This document shows, piece by piece, positions 26,577 to 35,445 of a stretch of 64,000 nt of DNA. The stretch's first letter is position 1; each line of letters begins with the position of its first letter. The DNA is from Blautia sp. AF19-10LB. Its GTDB lineage: Bacteria; Bacillota; Clostridia; Lachnospirales; Lachnospiraceae. A model generated the notes under the pieces. It was not told the origin of the DNA. It searched no databases and saw only the letters and a list, made by a program, of their open reading frames with translations. Location: contig NZ_QTWS01000003.1 of the NCBI RefSeq assembly GCF_003461245.1, forward strand, positions 62,001-126,000, in the 5' to 3' direction. Both the position numbers and the translations under genes were made by a program.

Positions 26577-27770
26577 TTATTCTGTAATAGAAGTGATTCC
26601 GTCGATCGCTACATCGAATGCCGGTGCAGAACCATATTCGGATTCATGGAAGTATCCGTCAGAAACGTATTCTGTGTCGCTGCCGTCTTTCTTATAGGTA
26701 GTAAGTTCTTTGCCATCTACTGTGAATGTAGAGGTATCAAATACATGAAGAGATCCGTCTGCAAGTGCGTCTTCTACTTCTTTTACTTTCTCATCTGTTC
26801 CTTCTGCTACAACGTTCTCGTTGAGTGGTGTGATCTTGTCTGCACCATCGGAGAAGCCTTTGCACCAGTCAGTATCGATTGCTGTGCCATCAAGCATGCA
26901 CTGTACTGCATATGTGTAATATACACCCCAGTCCATGGATGCGGATGTAAGTGCTGTGTTAGGAGCAACGGATGTCATATCAATGTTGTATCCAACGCAA
27001 GGAACGCCTGCTGCTTCACATGCTGTAGGAGCACCTGTTGTATCTGCATGCTGGCTGATCAGAACACATCCGTCAGAGATCAGGGCATCTGCACATTCTT
27101 TCTCAAGGTCGAAGCTTGCCCAGCTGTTTGTGTATTTAACTTCCATTGTTACGGACGGGCATACGCTCTTAGCTCCAAGGTAGAAGGAAGTGTATCCGGA
27201 AATAACCTCTGCGTACGGGAATGCACCTACATAACCCATTTTGCAGTTATCCTCTGTAATAGTGCCGTCCTCGATCATCTGATTCAGTTTCAGACCTGCT
27301 ACTACACCGGATACATAACGTGCTTCATAAATATTTGTGAAGTAGTTGTGCATGTTGGAAAGTCCGCTTGATGCTGCCTGAGTTCCTGTTGCATGACAGA
27401 ACTGAACGTCCGGATATTCTCCTGCTGCTTCAAGGATATAAGTTTCATGTCCAAAGCTGTTTGCAAAGATGATCTGACATCCCTGGTCTGCAAGGTCTGC
27501 TGCTGCATCGTAGCATCCTTCGTCTTCACCGATCAGAGTTTTCTCGATGACCTGTGAATCATCCAGTCCAAGGTTCTCTACCATTTCGTCGATACCAGCC
27601 ATGTGAGCTGCTGTATAGCCTTCGTTCTCATCTCCGATATAGATCGCACCAATCTTGATGTCTTCCTTTGCGATTCCTGCGCCACTTTCGCTGTCATCAC
27701 TTGCATATACAGGTGCTGTCATAGAAACTGCCATTGCTGCTGCAAGTCCGATTGCCAATGCTTTTTTCAT
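26577..27770 (-). CDS. BMP-family ABC transporter substrate-binding protein
   Basis: A 397-residue exported protein. The signal peptide (1-24) ends PVYASDD; there is no lipobox cysteine, unlike many BMP (PF02608) lipoproteins. The body shows the BMP fold markers: KIGAIYIGDENEGYTAAH, the DQGCQIIFANSFGHE block, and the hinge ARYVSGVVAGL with KMGYVGAFPYAEVISGY. BMP proteins mainly bind nucleosides or purines. The ATG at 27770 follows GGAGGAAAGA. It heads the operon with the double ATPase and two permeases, and a leader hairpin plus promoter lie upstream. Confidence 0.87.
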   Translation of the reverse strand: MKKALAIGLAAAMAVSMTAPVYASDDSESGAGIAKEDIKIGAIYIGDENEGYTAAHMAGIDEMVENLGLDDSQVIEKTLIGEDEGCYDAAADLADQGCQIIFANSFGHETYILEAAGEYPDVQFCHATGTQAASSGLSNMHNYFTNIYEARYVSGVVAGLKLNQMIEDGTITEDNCKMGYVGAFPYAEVISGYTSFYLGAKSVCPSVTMEVKYTNSWASFDLEKECADALISDGCVLISQHADTTGAPTACEAAGVPCVGYNIDMTSVAPNTALTSASMDWGVYYTYAVQCMLDGTAIDTDWCKGFSDGADKITPLNENVVAEGTDEKVKEVEDALADGSLHVFDTSTFTVDGKELTTYKKDGSDTEYVSDGYFHESEYGSAPAFDVAIDGITSITE

Positions 27771-27820
27771 TCTTCTTTCCTCCATTTTCTCTTTTCTCCT
27801 CTACCTACAGTTCACCGAAC

Positions 27821-27854
27821 AAAAGAGGCACAACACTTTCTGTTACGCCTCTTT
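27821..27854 (-). promoter_or_regulatory. Leader hairpin (possible attenuator) of the BMP operon
   Basis: Minus-strand arms AAAGAGGCGTAACAG and TGTTGTGCCTCTTTT, running into TTTTG. It begins almost at the predicted transcription start and ends about 50 bases before the ATG. It resembles an intrinsic terminator with a weak tail and could regulate or simply stabilise the mRNA. No known riboswitch was recognised in it. Confidence 0.5.
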
Positions 27855-27866
27855 GCAAGTGCTTTT

Positions 27867-27895
27867 ACTATACATTCCGATCTGCAAATTGTCAA
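27867..27895 (-). promoter_or_regulatory. Promoter of the BMP-type ABC operon
   Basis: TTGACA (27895-27890), 17 bp, TATAGT (27872-27867) on the minus strand, divergent from the promoter at 28013. The rest of the 325-base divergent gap holds no gene. Confidence 0.78.
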
Positions 27896-28012
27896 TAAAT
27901 TCGAACAAAAACGCATTATTTATTTGACACCCTAATTTTTTTTGTATTTTATTTCGCATAATCTTAAATAGGAAATCTTTGGCGGTTTTGTCCGAAGTCT
28001 CAGCATTTCTCC

Positions 28013-28041
28013 TTGACTTTTTCGCGTTAAAGCGTTATACT
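28013..28041 (+). promoter_or_regulatory. Promoter of the TrpXYZ-like ABC operon
   Basis: TTGACT (28013-28018), 17 bp, TATACT (28036-28041). The leader before the gene is under 50 bases, too short for a T-box. Confidence 0.75.
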
Positions 28042-28095
28042 TTAAAAAGTTAATTCGATTCAAGTGTGAATCAACAAAACAGGAGGACTTGAAAT

Positions 28096-29160
28096 ATGAA
28101 AAAGCAGATTTTAGCAGGTGTTCTTTCTGCAACAATGGTAGTTGGCATGGGCGGTGTCAGCGTATTCGCAGCAGATAATGCAGATGATAAAACTTACAAC
28201 ATCGGTATTTGCCAGCTTGTACAGCATGAGGCACTTGACGCAGCAACACAGGGATTCAAGGATGCCATCACAGAAGAACTTGGCGACAAAGTTACATTTG
28301 ATGAGCAGAACGCACAGGGTGATTCCAATACCTGTTCTACTATCATCACAGACTTCGTTTCTGACGGTGTAGACCTGATCCTTGCAAACGCAACTCCTGC
28401 ACTTCAGGCAGCTTCAGCTGGTACAGCAGATATCCCGATCCTTGGTACTGCAGTTACCGAATATGGTGTTGCACTTGACCTTGACGATTTCGACGGAACT
28501 GTTGGAACCAACATTTCCGGTACATCTGACCTTGCTCCACTGGATCAGCAGGCAGCAATGCTCAACGAACTGTTCCCGGATGCAAAGAACGTCGGACTTG
28601 TTTACTGCTCCGCAGAAGCAAACTCCCAGTACCAGGTAGATACAGTAAAGGATGCCCTTGAAAAATTAGGATACACCTGCACTTACTACGCATTCTCAGA
28701 TTCCAACGACCTTTCTTCCGTAGCTACTACAGCTGCTACAGAAAGCGATGTGATCTACGTACCAACAGATAACACAGTTGCTTCCAACACAGAGATCATC
28801 AACAACATCTGCCTTCCTGAGAAAGTTCCGGTAATCGCCGGTGAAGAAGGTATCTGCCAGGGATGCGGTGTTGCTACTCTTTCCATCAGCTACTATGACC
28901 TTGGTGTTGCTACAGGTAAAATGGCACTCAAAGTTCTCGTTGACGGAGAAGACATTTCCACAATGCCAATCGAATATGCTCCACAGTTCACCAAAGAATA
29001 CAACCCGGAGATCTGTGACGAACTTGGAATCACAGTTCCGGATGACTATGTGGCAATCGGTGCTGACGATGCAGCAGACGAAGAAGAAACATCCGAGGAT
29101 GCTGATGCAGAAGCAGCAGACGACACAGCAGAGGAAGATACTGCTGAAGAAGCTGAATAA
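28096..29160 (+). CDS. ABC transporter substrate-binding protein (TrpX-like)
   Basis: A 354-residue exported protein with signal peptide (1-26, ending SVFAAD) and no lipobox. It is of the ABC_sub_bind (PF04392) family, with IGICQLVQHEALDAATQGF, then LILANATPALQAAS and IPILGTAVTEYG. Family members bind aromatic amino acids (TrpX/TyrX) or other small ligands. The last about 30 residues are an almost purely Asp/Glu/Ala/Thr acidic tail, which is uncommon for a soluble binding protein. It is the first gene of a plus-strand operon with a permease and an ATPase. The substrate is not established because there is no T-box. Confidence 0.85.
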   Translation: MKKQILAGVLSATMVVGMGGVSVFAADNADDKTYNIGICQLVQHEALDAATQGFKDAITEELGDKVTFDEQNAQGDSNTCSTIITDFVSDGVDLILANATPALQAASAGTADIPILGTAVTEYGVALDLDDFDGTVGTNISGTSDLAPLDQQAAMLNELFPDAKNVGLVYCSAEANSQYQVDTVKDALEKLGYTCTYYAFSDSNDLSSVATTAATESDVIYVPTDNTVASNTEIINNICLPEKVPVIAGEEGICQGCGVATLSISYYDLGVATGKMALKVLVDGEDISTMPIEYAPQFTKEYNPEICDELGITVPDDYVAIGADDAADEEETSEDADAEAADDTAEEDTAEEAE

Positions 29161-29191
29161 TTCTGACAATTAATCTAAAATCACAAATTCA

Positions 29192-29235
29192 CACTGACAG
29201 CGGGAGAGGAATAACCTTTCTCGCTTTCTGTGTCA
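29192..29235 (+). other. Intercistronic stem-loop after the binding-protein gene
   Basis: Arms from CACTGACAGCGGGAGAGG pair with CCTTTCTCGCTTTCTGTGTC across AATAA. There is no U-run, so it more likely protects the 3' end of the abundant binding-protein mRNA than terminates. It ends just before the AGGAGG of the permease gene. Confidence 0.55.
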
Positions 29236-29253
29236 TCAGGAGGAACTATAAAA

Positions 29254-30174
29254 ATGAACATTATGAGCTTAATCAATGCACTTCCGGGTGCTTCTGCCCA
29301 GGGTCTGATATGGGGGATCATGGCAATCGGTGTCTATCTTACTTTCCGTATTCTGGACGTAGCCGACCTTACTGTTGATGGTACCATGTGTACCGGAGGT
29401 GCTGTCTGCGTTATGATGCTTATGAGCGGTCATAACATCTGGGTATCCATGCTTGCTGCAACCGGCGCAGGAATGCTTGCCGGTCTTGCAACAGGAATCT
29501 TCCACACTTTCATGGGAATCCCGGCGATCCTTGCCGGAATCCTGACACAGCTTGGTCTTTACTCTGCCAACCTCAAGATCATGGGCAAAGCAAACCAGGC
29601 AGTCAACGGAAACAAATACAACCTTCTTGTTTCCCTTCGAAATGTCAAAAATGTTCCATTTTATCAGAATACAATTCTGATTGTTGCAATCTTTATCGTT
29701 GTTCTGATCGCGATCCTGTACTGGTTCTTCGGTACTGAACTCGGATGTTCTCTCCGTGCTACCGGATGTAACCCGAATATGTCCCGTGCACAGGGTATCA
29801 ACACAGATGTATGCAAGGTACTCGGACTTATGATCTCCAACGGACTGGTTGCTCTTTCCAGTGCACTTCTTGCACAGTATCAGGGATTCGCTGATGTCAA
29901 CATGGGACGTGGCGCGATCGTTATCGGTCTTGCTGCTGTTATCATCGGCGAGGCGATCTTCGGAAAGATCTTCCGCAACTTTGCTCTTCGTCTTCTGAGC
30001 GTTGCATTTGGTTCTATCCTCTACTATCTGGTACTCCAGACTGTTATCTGGCTCGGAATCGATACAGACCTTCTGAAGATGCTGTCTGCACTTGTAGTAG
30101 CGATCTTCCTTGCTGTACCTTACTGGAAAGTAAAATATTTTTCAAAACCTACGAAACGTGGAGGTAACAACTGA
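29254..30174 (+). CDS. ABC transporter permease (TrpY-like)
   Basis: A 306-residue permease of the BPD_transp_2 type with eight to nine helices. ILDVADLTVDGTMCTGGAVC near the N-terminus and LRATGCNPNMSRAQGINTD, the ATPase-coupling loop, are characteristic of the TrpY/LptY-like group. It works with the binding protein and ATPase on either side. The ATG at 29254 has AGGAGG upstream; a GTG at 29230 lies before that site. Its last base is shared with the ATPase start codon. Confidence 0.85.
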   Translation: MNIMSLINALPGASAQGLIWGIMAIGVYLTFRILDVADLTVDGTMCTGGAVCVMMLMSGHNIWVSMLAATGAGMLAGLATGIFHTFMGIPAILAGILTQLGLYSANLKIMGKANQAVNGNKYNLLVSLRNVKNVPFYQNTILIVAIFIVVLIAILYWFFGTELGCSLRATGCNPNMSRAQGINTDVCKVLGLMISNGLVALSSALLAQYQGFADVNMGRGAIVIGLAAVIIGEAIFGKIFRNFALRLLSVAFGSILYYLVLQTVIWLGIDTDLLKMLSALVVAIFLAVPYWKVKYFSKPTKRGGNN

Positions 30175-30968
30175 TGCTTGAGCTGAAAAACATTTACAAA
30201 ACTTTTAATCCTGGAACTATCAATGAAAAAGTGGCTCTGAACGGTCTGAACCTCACTCTGAATGAAGGAGATTTTGTTACAGTTATCGGTGGAAATGGTG
30301 CCGGTAAATCTACCATGCTGAATGCAGTTGCGGGTACATGGATGGTCGATGAAGGACATATCATCATTGATGGTGTTGATGTTACGAAATTATCAGAACA
30401 TAAGAGAGCAGCCTACCTGGGACGTGTTTTCCAGGACCCTATGACTGGTACTGCTGCTACAATGGGTATCGAAGAAAATCTTGCACTGGCGAAACGTCGT
30501 GGAAAACTTCGTCTGCTGAAACCCGGTATCACAAAGGCAGAACGTGCAGAATATAAAGAATTACTTAAGATCCTTGGTCTGGGACTTGAGGACCGTCTTA
30601 CTTCCAAGGTCGGACTTCTTTCCGGTGGACAGAGACAGGCGCTGACACTGCTTATGGCTACGCTTCAGAAGCCGAAGCTGCTTCTGCTGGACGAACATAC
30701 CGCAGCACTCGACCCAAAGACAGCGGCGAAGGTACTTGAGATCACAGAAATGATCGTAAACCGGGATCACTTGACTACAATGATGATCACTCATAATATG
30801 CAGGACGCGATCATCCATGGAAATCGTCTGATCATGATGATGGAAGGCAAGATCATCCTGGATATCCAGGGTGAAGAAAAAAAGAAACTGACCGTACGCG
30901 ACCTCCTCGACCAATTCGAAAAAGCCAGCGGCCAGGAATTCAGTAATGACTCCGCTCTGCTGAGTTAA
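30174..30968 (+). CDS. ABC transporter ATP-binding protein (TrpZ-like)
   Basis: A 264-residue ABC ATPase. Walker A is GGNGAGKST, the signature LSGGQRQALTLLMA, and Walker B LLLLDEHTAALDP, with His in place of the usual Pro-Thr context, as seen in this subgroup. The H-loop is MMITHNM. It completes the importer with the two upstream genes. The start codon overlaps the permease stop (ATGA), so translation is coupled. No terminator with a U-run follows; three GC-rich hairpins lie downstream. Confidence 0.87.
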   Translation: MLELKNIYKTFNPGTINEKVALNGLNLTLNEGDFVTVIGGNGAGKSTMLNAVAGTWMVDEGHIIIDGVDVTKLSEHKRAAYLGRVFQDPMTGTAATMGIEENLALAKRRGKLRLLKPGITKAERAEYKELLKILGLGLEDRLTSKVGLLSGGQRQALTLLMATLQKPKLLLLDEHTAALDPKTAAKVLEITEMIVNRDHLTTMMITHNMQDAIIHGNRLIMMMEGKIILDIQGEEKKKLTVRDLLDQFEKASGQEFSNDSALLS

Positions 30969-31004
30969 AAGTTCCTTCCACTGCCTCCATACTCCAAACA
31001 TCCC

Positions 31005-31125
31005 AGCGGTACACAACGGCCTACGACCGTTCGCGTACCGCGTCCCCCTTGCTCCCCATTCCGGTATTATGGGGAGTCTTGAGGAGCGGAGGGGCTGGGT
31101 GTTTGAGATGGGGAACAGCTTCCCC
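31005..31125. repeat. Cluster of GC-rich extragenic palindromes between convergent genes
   Basis: Three perfect or near-perfect stems lie in 120 bases: GCGGTAC/GTACCGC enclosing ACGG/CCGT (31006-31041), CTCCCCAT/ATGGGGAG (31053-31076), and TGGGGAA/TTCCCCA (31109-31125). An imperfect outer pairing between CCCCCTTGCTCC and GGAGCGGAGGGG encloses the second. None has a U-run. The region separates the convergent ABC and tex genes and is richer in G and C than its surroundings. Confidence 0.55.
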
Positions 31126-31149
31126 ACACGACCACGCATATACCGTCTC

Positions 31150-33303
31150 CTACTTCGTTCCCTTCATAGAAAGACTGATTCTTTTTTTCTTGAGGTCTAC
31201 GCCGATCACGCGCACATCCACAACATCTCCAACAGACACTGCCTCAAGCGGATGTTTGATATATTTCTCACTCATCTCAGAAATATGCACCAGTCCATCC
31301 TGATGCACTCCGATATCTACGAAAGCTCCAAAATCAATCACATTTCGCACTGTACCCTTAAGGATCATACCCTCTTTCAGATCCTTCATATCAAGTACAT
31401 CCGTCCTCAGAACCGGTTTCGGCATCTCATCTCGTGGGTCTCTTGCCGGTTTTTCCAGCTCTTTAACGATGTCACGAAGTGTCGGCTCTCCTACGCCAAG
31501 CTCCTCTGCGAGCTTCTTGTAATTTTTGATCTGCTTTGAGATTCCGCTCAGCTTGCCAACCGTGATATCCTCCGGTGCATAGCCAAGTTTTTCCAGAAGC
31601 TTCTGCGCTGCCTCATAACTCTCCGGATGCACACTCGTTGCATCCAGTGGATTCTTGCCGCCTGTGATACGCGCGAATCCTGCACACTGCTCAAACGCCT
31701 TCGGTCCGAGCTTCGCAACCTTGAGAAGCTCACGACGGCTCTCAAACCTGCCGTTCTCCTCACGATACGCAACGATATTTTTCGCGATCGCCTTGCTGAT
31801 ACCGGAAATATACTCCAGAAGCGATGCAGACGCCGTATTCAGATCCACACCAACCTTATTTACACAGTCCTCAACAACTCCACTCAGTGCCTCACCAAGC
31901 TTCTTCTGGTTCATATCATGCTGATACTGTCCGACACCGATCGACTGCGGTGTGATCTTAACGAGCTCTGCAAGCGGATCCTGAAGACGTCTTGCGATGG
32001 AAGCCGCACTTCTCTGTCCCACATCAAAATTCGGGAACTCCTCTGTTGCCAGCTTGCTCGCGGAATATACAGAAGCACCAGCCTCATTCGTGATCACATA
32101 CTGAACTTTCTCCGGGATTTCCTTAAGCAGTTCCACAATGATCTGCTCAGACTCCCTGGACGCTGTTCCATTTCCAAGAGAAATAAGAGAAACATTGTAT
32201 TTCCTGATCAGTTTCTTAAGTGTATCTTTTGCCGCCTGGATCTTCTTCTCATTAGTCGGTGCTGTCGGATAGATCACAGTCGTATCCAGCACTTTTCCGG
32301 TAGGATCTACGACTGCCAGCTTGCATCCTGTACGGAATGCCGGGTCCCAGCCGAGGACAACTTTGCCTACGATCGGAGGCTGCATCAGAAGCTGCTCAAG
32401 GTTTTTTCCAAAGACATGGATCGCACCGTCCTCAGCGTTTTCTGTCAGGCTGCTGCGGATCTCCCTCTCAATCGCCGGGGCGATCAGACGCTTGTAGCTG
32501 TCCTCCACTACTTCACGGAGAACCGGTGTTGTGATCGGATTATCCTTTGCCAGGACCTGCTTCTGCAGCCAGCCAAGAATTTCTTCCTCCGGTGCATTTA
32601 CCTTGACTGTGAGGATTTTTTCCTTCTCACCACGGTTCAGGGCGAGCACACGATGTCCGGCAAGCTTCTTGATCGGCTCCTCAAATTCATAGTACATCTC
32701 ATATACAGAAGACTCTTCCGGTTTCTTCGCTGCAGATGCAACAGAACCTTTTTTCATGGTAAGGTCACGGATATAGATTCGATAATCTGCCTCATCAGAA
32801 ATCGTCTCTGCCAGAATATCCTTCGCTCCGTTCAGCGCGTCCTCTACGGTCTCTACGCCTTTTTCCTCAGAAAGAAAAGCTTTAGCTTCCTCTTCCAGCG
32901 GTTTCTTTGTCATCTGAAGCATGATGATATTCGCCAGCGGCTCAAGTCCTTTTTCCTTCGCAATGATCGCTCTTGTACGTCTCTTCGGACGGTATGGACG
33001 ATAAAGGTCCTCTACTACTACGAGGGTCTTGGCATCCAGAATCTGCTTCTTCAGTTCCGGTGTCAGTTTGCCCTGCTCTTCAATGCTTGTAAGTACCTGA
33101 TTTTTCTTATCTTCCAAATTTCTCAGGTAAAGAAGTCTTTCGTGCAGGGTACGGAGCTGCTCATCGTTCAGAGAGCCTGTCGCTTCTTTACGATAACGGG
33201 AAATAAACGGGATCGTACATCCCTCATCGATCAGCTTTACAGCAGCCTCTACCTGCCATTTCTGTACTTTAAGTTCGTCGGTTATCACCTGAATAATATC
33301 CAT
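31150..33303 (-). CDS. tex: Tex-family transcription accessory protein / S1 RNA-binding protein
   Basis: A 717-residue protein of the Tex (YhgF) family. The N-terminal helical region has CTIPFISRYRKEATGSLNDE. The YqgF-like nuclease-fold domain shows VLGWDPAFRTGCKLAVVD. The helix-hairpin-helix repeat lies around NTASASLLEYISGISKAIA, and a C-terminal S1 domain has GTVRNVIDFGAFVDIGVHQD. It binds nucleic acids and is associated with transcription and stress tolerance; the molecular role is not settled. The length matches the family. AAGGAGA precedes the ATG. Confidence 0.93.
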   Translation of the reverse strand: MDIIQVITDELKVQKWQVEAAVKLIDEGCTIPFISRYRKEATGSLNDEQLRTLHERLLYLRNLEDKKNQVLTSIEEQGKLTPELKKQILDAKTLVVVEDLYRPYRPKRRTRAIIAKEKGLEPLANIIMLQMTKKPLEEEAKAFLSEEKGVETVEDALNGAKDILAETISDEADYRIYIRDLTMKKGSVASAAKKPEESSVYEMYYEFEEPIKKLAGHRVLALNRGEKEKILTVKVNAPEEEILGWLQKQVLAKDNPITTPVLREVVEDSYKRLIAPAIEREIRSSLTENAEDGAIHVFGKNLEQLLMQPPIVGKVVLGWDPAFRTGCKLAVVDPTGKVLDTTVIYPTAPTNEKKIQAAKDTLKKLIRKYNVSLISLGNGTASRESEQIIVELLKEIPEKVQYVITNEAGASVYSASKLATEEFPNFDVGQRSAASIARRLQDPLAELVKITPQSIGVGQYQHDMNQKKLGEALSGVVEDCVNKVGVDLNTASASLLEYISGISKAIAKNIVAYREENGRFESRRELLKVAKLGPKAFEQCAGFARITGGKNPLDATSVHPESYEAAQKLLEKLGYAPEDITVGKLSGISKQIKNYKKLAEELGVGEPTLRDIVKELEKPARDPRDEMPKPVLRTDVLDMKDLKEGMILKGTVRNVIDFGAFVDIGVHQDGLVHISEMSEKYIKHPLEAVSVGDVVDVRVIGVDLKKKRISLSMKGTK

Positions 33304-33348
33304 AAATAAAAATCTCCTTTTGTGCCCGTAAATAAATCTGCTTAATAA

Positions 33349-34137
33349 CTATGCTTCTGCATTATAATCGTCTGATGCCGTATTTTTGTAAAAAGACTCT
33401 TCCTTCTTCTCCGGCTCATCAAACTCTCCCAGAATATCTCTGTAAAAAGCCGTTTCAGACGCTTCCATATACGGAAGTACCCACAGAAGCGGAATCCCCA
33501 TGAATAGAAGCGACACGATCAGCAGCGGTGCAAAGCTTAGCTGCAGCATAAGATACTGCCAGATATGTCCCTTCATCAAACGCATGCTCTGTTTCAGGGA
33601 CTCTACTCCTCCCATCTCCGGATTATCTGCCAGAAGATAAAAACTGAGCGCAAGCGGTACTGTGATAAGTACATTCAGTACTACACTCAGGATCATGATT
33701 CCCATGATCATCTGCATCCAGTTCATCTGCGCTTCGATCGTGCTTCCTGGATCGGTCAGATATACCGCAAAATAGATCGGAAGCTGTGAAACTGTGTTCA
33801 GAAGTGCCATTACAAATGCCGCGATCAGCACTCTGTCCGGCTGATTATGAAACATATACAGAAGATTTCCAAGGCTGAACTCCCTGCCTCTGCTCATATT
33901 CAACATCATATAGCTGTATCCTGTACCGAATACCATCGCGATCAGCGACACAACAAATACAAAAATCTGCCCGGCTGCGATCTCCAGCATAGAATTTCCC
34001 GGAAAAAGCTCCAGCGAAAGGACATTTCCCAGAAAGTTCACCGCCATATAAGCCAGCATTCCCGCGATCGCGATGATCCAGTTTCCTCTGAGAGCTGCCT
34101 TGGCACTTGTTTTCCAGTATTTTCGGTTTCTTTTCAT
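33349..34137 (-). CDS. DUF975-family integral membrane protein
   Basis: A 262-residue protein with about six membrane helices (for example GNWIIAIAGMLAYMAVNFLG and VFVVSLIAMVFGTGYSYMML). It has the DUF975 motif region RGREFSLGNLL and GGVESLKQSMRLMKGH, and an acidic, disordered C-terminus (EFDEPEKKEESF). Function is unknown. The start at 34137 (MKRNRKYWKTSAKAAL) follows CAGGAG; a longer frame upstream runs through the lysC terminator and was rejected. It is separated from lysC by that terminator. Confidence 0.82.
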   Translation of the reverse strand: MKRNRKYWKTSAKAALRGNWIIAIAGMLAYMAVNFLGNVLSLELFPGNSMLEIAAGQIFVFVVSLIAMVFGTGYSYMMLNMSRGREFSLGNLLYMFHNQPDRVLIAAFVMALLNTVSQLPIYFAVYLTDPGSTIEAQMNWMQMIMGIMILSVVLNVLITVPLALSFYLLADNPEMGGVESLKQSMRLMKGHIWQYLMLQLSFAPLLIVSLLFMGIPLLWVLPYMEASETAFYRDILGEFDEPEKKEESFYKNTASDDYNAEA

Positions 34138-34164
34138 TTTTGACTCCTGTTTTCTGTAAACAAC

Positions 34165-34206
34165 GAAGGAATTCCACCCCTGAAACCACAGAGATGAAAT
34201 TCCTTC
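34165..34206 (-). terminator. Probable terminator after lysC
   Basis: Minus-strand arms GAAGGAATT and AATTCCTTC enclosing a loop with an imperfect inner stem, followed by GTTGTTT. The tail is weak, so termination may be partial. Confidence 0.5.
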
Positions 34207-34214
34207 CATTTTAT

Positions 34215-35423
34215 TTAATCTGCCAGGTTAAATGCGTCATGTACTGCGTTCATCGCTCTTACACCGTCTTTTTCGTTGATAAGAACTGTCACGCGGATCT
34301 CTGATGTGGAGATCATGTTAATGTTAACGCCCTCATTATAAAGACTCTCAAACATCTTTGCCGCAACACCAGGATTACTCATCATTCCGGCTCCGACAAT
34401 AGAAAGTTTGGCAATATTTCTCTCAGAATGAAGTTCCTGGTATCCAAGTCTTGCTTTGTTTTCATCAAGGACTGCCATTGCATCATCCAGATCCTTGTCA
34501 TCTACGGTGAAGGAAATATCCTTGGTTCCCGCACGTCCGATAGACTGAAGGATCACATCTACGTTGATGTTTTTCTTTGCCAGTACATCAAATAATCTGA
34601 ACGCCACGCCCGGGGTATCCTTCAGACCGATCACGGCGATTCTTACTGCATCTGTATCAAGCGCAACTCCGCTGATCAGCATTCTTTCCACTGTTACTTC
34701 CTCCTTTACAACAGTTCCTTCGCTTGTATTCAAACTGGAACGTACCACGAGCGGTACGCCGTATTTCTTTGCCATTTCCACAGAACGATTGTGGAGCACT
34801 CCGGCACCAAGTGTTGCCAGATCCAGCATCTCATCATAAGTGATCTCCTTGAGCTTGCGGGCTGTCGGAACTTTACGCGGATCTGCTGTATATACGCCGT
34901 CTACGTCAGTGTAGATCTCGCAGGCATCTGCATGAAGTGCCGCTGCCAGAGCAACTGCTGTCGTATCGGAGCCGCCTCTTCCAAGCGTTGTATAATCATC
35001 GTATTTATTGACTCCCTGGAAACCTGTCACAACAACGATCTTGTGGTTTTCCAGTTCTCTCTTGATTCTTTCGGTATCAATCCTCTTGAGTCTTGCATTT
35101 CCGTGAACGCTTGTAGTATGCATTGCGACCTGGAATGCGTTCAGAGAAACAGACGGAACGCCCAGTTTATCGAATGCCATGGACATCAGTGCCACGGACA
35201 TCTGCTCTCCGATCGTAAAAAGCATATCCATCTCACGCTTCGGCGGTTTCTCATTGATATCCTTTGCCATAGTGATGAGTTCATCTGTGTATTTACCCAT
35301 TGCAGAAAGAACTACCACCACATCATTGCCTTTTTTGTATTCTTCTATGCATCTTCCGGCGACATTAAAGATACGCTCTTTGTTTGCAACTGAAGTGCCG
35401 CCGAATTTTTTTACTATTAACAT
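34215..35423 (-). CDS. lysC: Aspartate kinase
   Basis: A 402-residue monofunctional aspartokinase that makes L-aspartyl phosphate for lysine, threonine and methionine. The N-terminal signature is VKKFGGTSVANKERI. TTLGRGGSDTTAVALAAAL marks the nucleotide/substrate site, and EIYTDVDGVYTADPR is typical. Two C-terminal ACT domains (about 265-402) should sense end products. The ATG at 35423 follows GGGGGAG; the longer reading frame overlaps the end of hom and lacks a better site. It follows hom by 22 bases, forming an aspartate-family operon. Confidence 0.93.
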   Translation of the reverse strand: MLIVKKFGGTSVANKERIFNVAGRCIEEYKKGNDVVVVLSAMGKYTDELITMAKDINEKPPKREMDMLFTIGEQMSVALMSMAFDKLGVPSVSLNAFQVAMHTTSVHGNARLKRIDTERIKRELENHKIVVVTGFQGVNKYDDYTTLGRGGSDTTAVALAAALHADACEIYTDVDGVYTADPRKVPTARKLKEITYDEMLDLATLGAGVLHNRSVEMAKKYGVPLVVRSSLNTSEGTVVKEEVTVERMLISGVALDTDAVRIAVIGLKDTPGVAFRLFDVLAKKNINVDVILQSIGRAGTKDISFTVDDKDLDDAMAVLDENKARLGYQELHSERNIAKLSIVGAGMMSNPGVAAKMFESLYNEGVNINMISTSEIRVTVLINEKDGVRAMNAVHDAFNLAD

Positions 35424-35445
35424 AGTTTCTCCCCCGAAAAAAATG

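Noticed and set aside
27821..27854. Purine riboswitch for the BMP nucleoside operon
   Set aside because: The conserved purine-aptamer loop sequences were not found; the leader is mostly one simple hairpin.
28042..28095. T-box leader for the TrpXYZ-like operon
   Set aside because: The leader is too short and no AGGGUGGNACCGCG-type T-box sequence is present.
31627..33309. 560-codon open frame on the plus strand
   Set aside because: It is antisense to tex, which is full-length and conserved; the opposite frame is rich in Cys, Arg and Leu with no domain.
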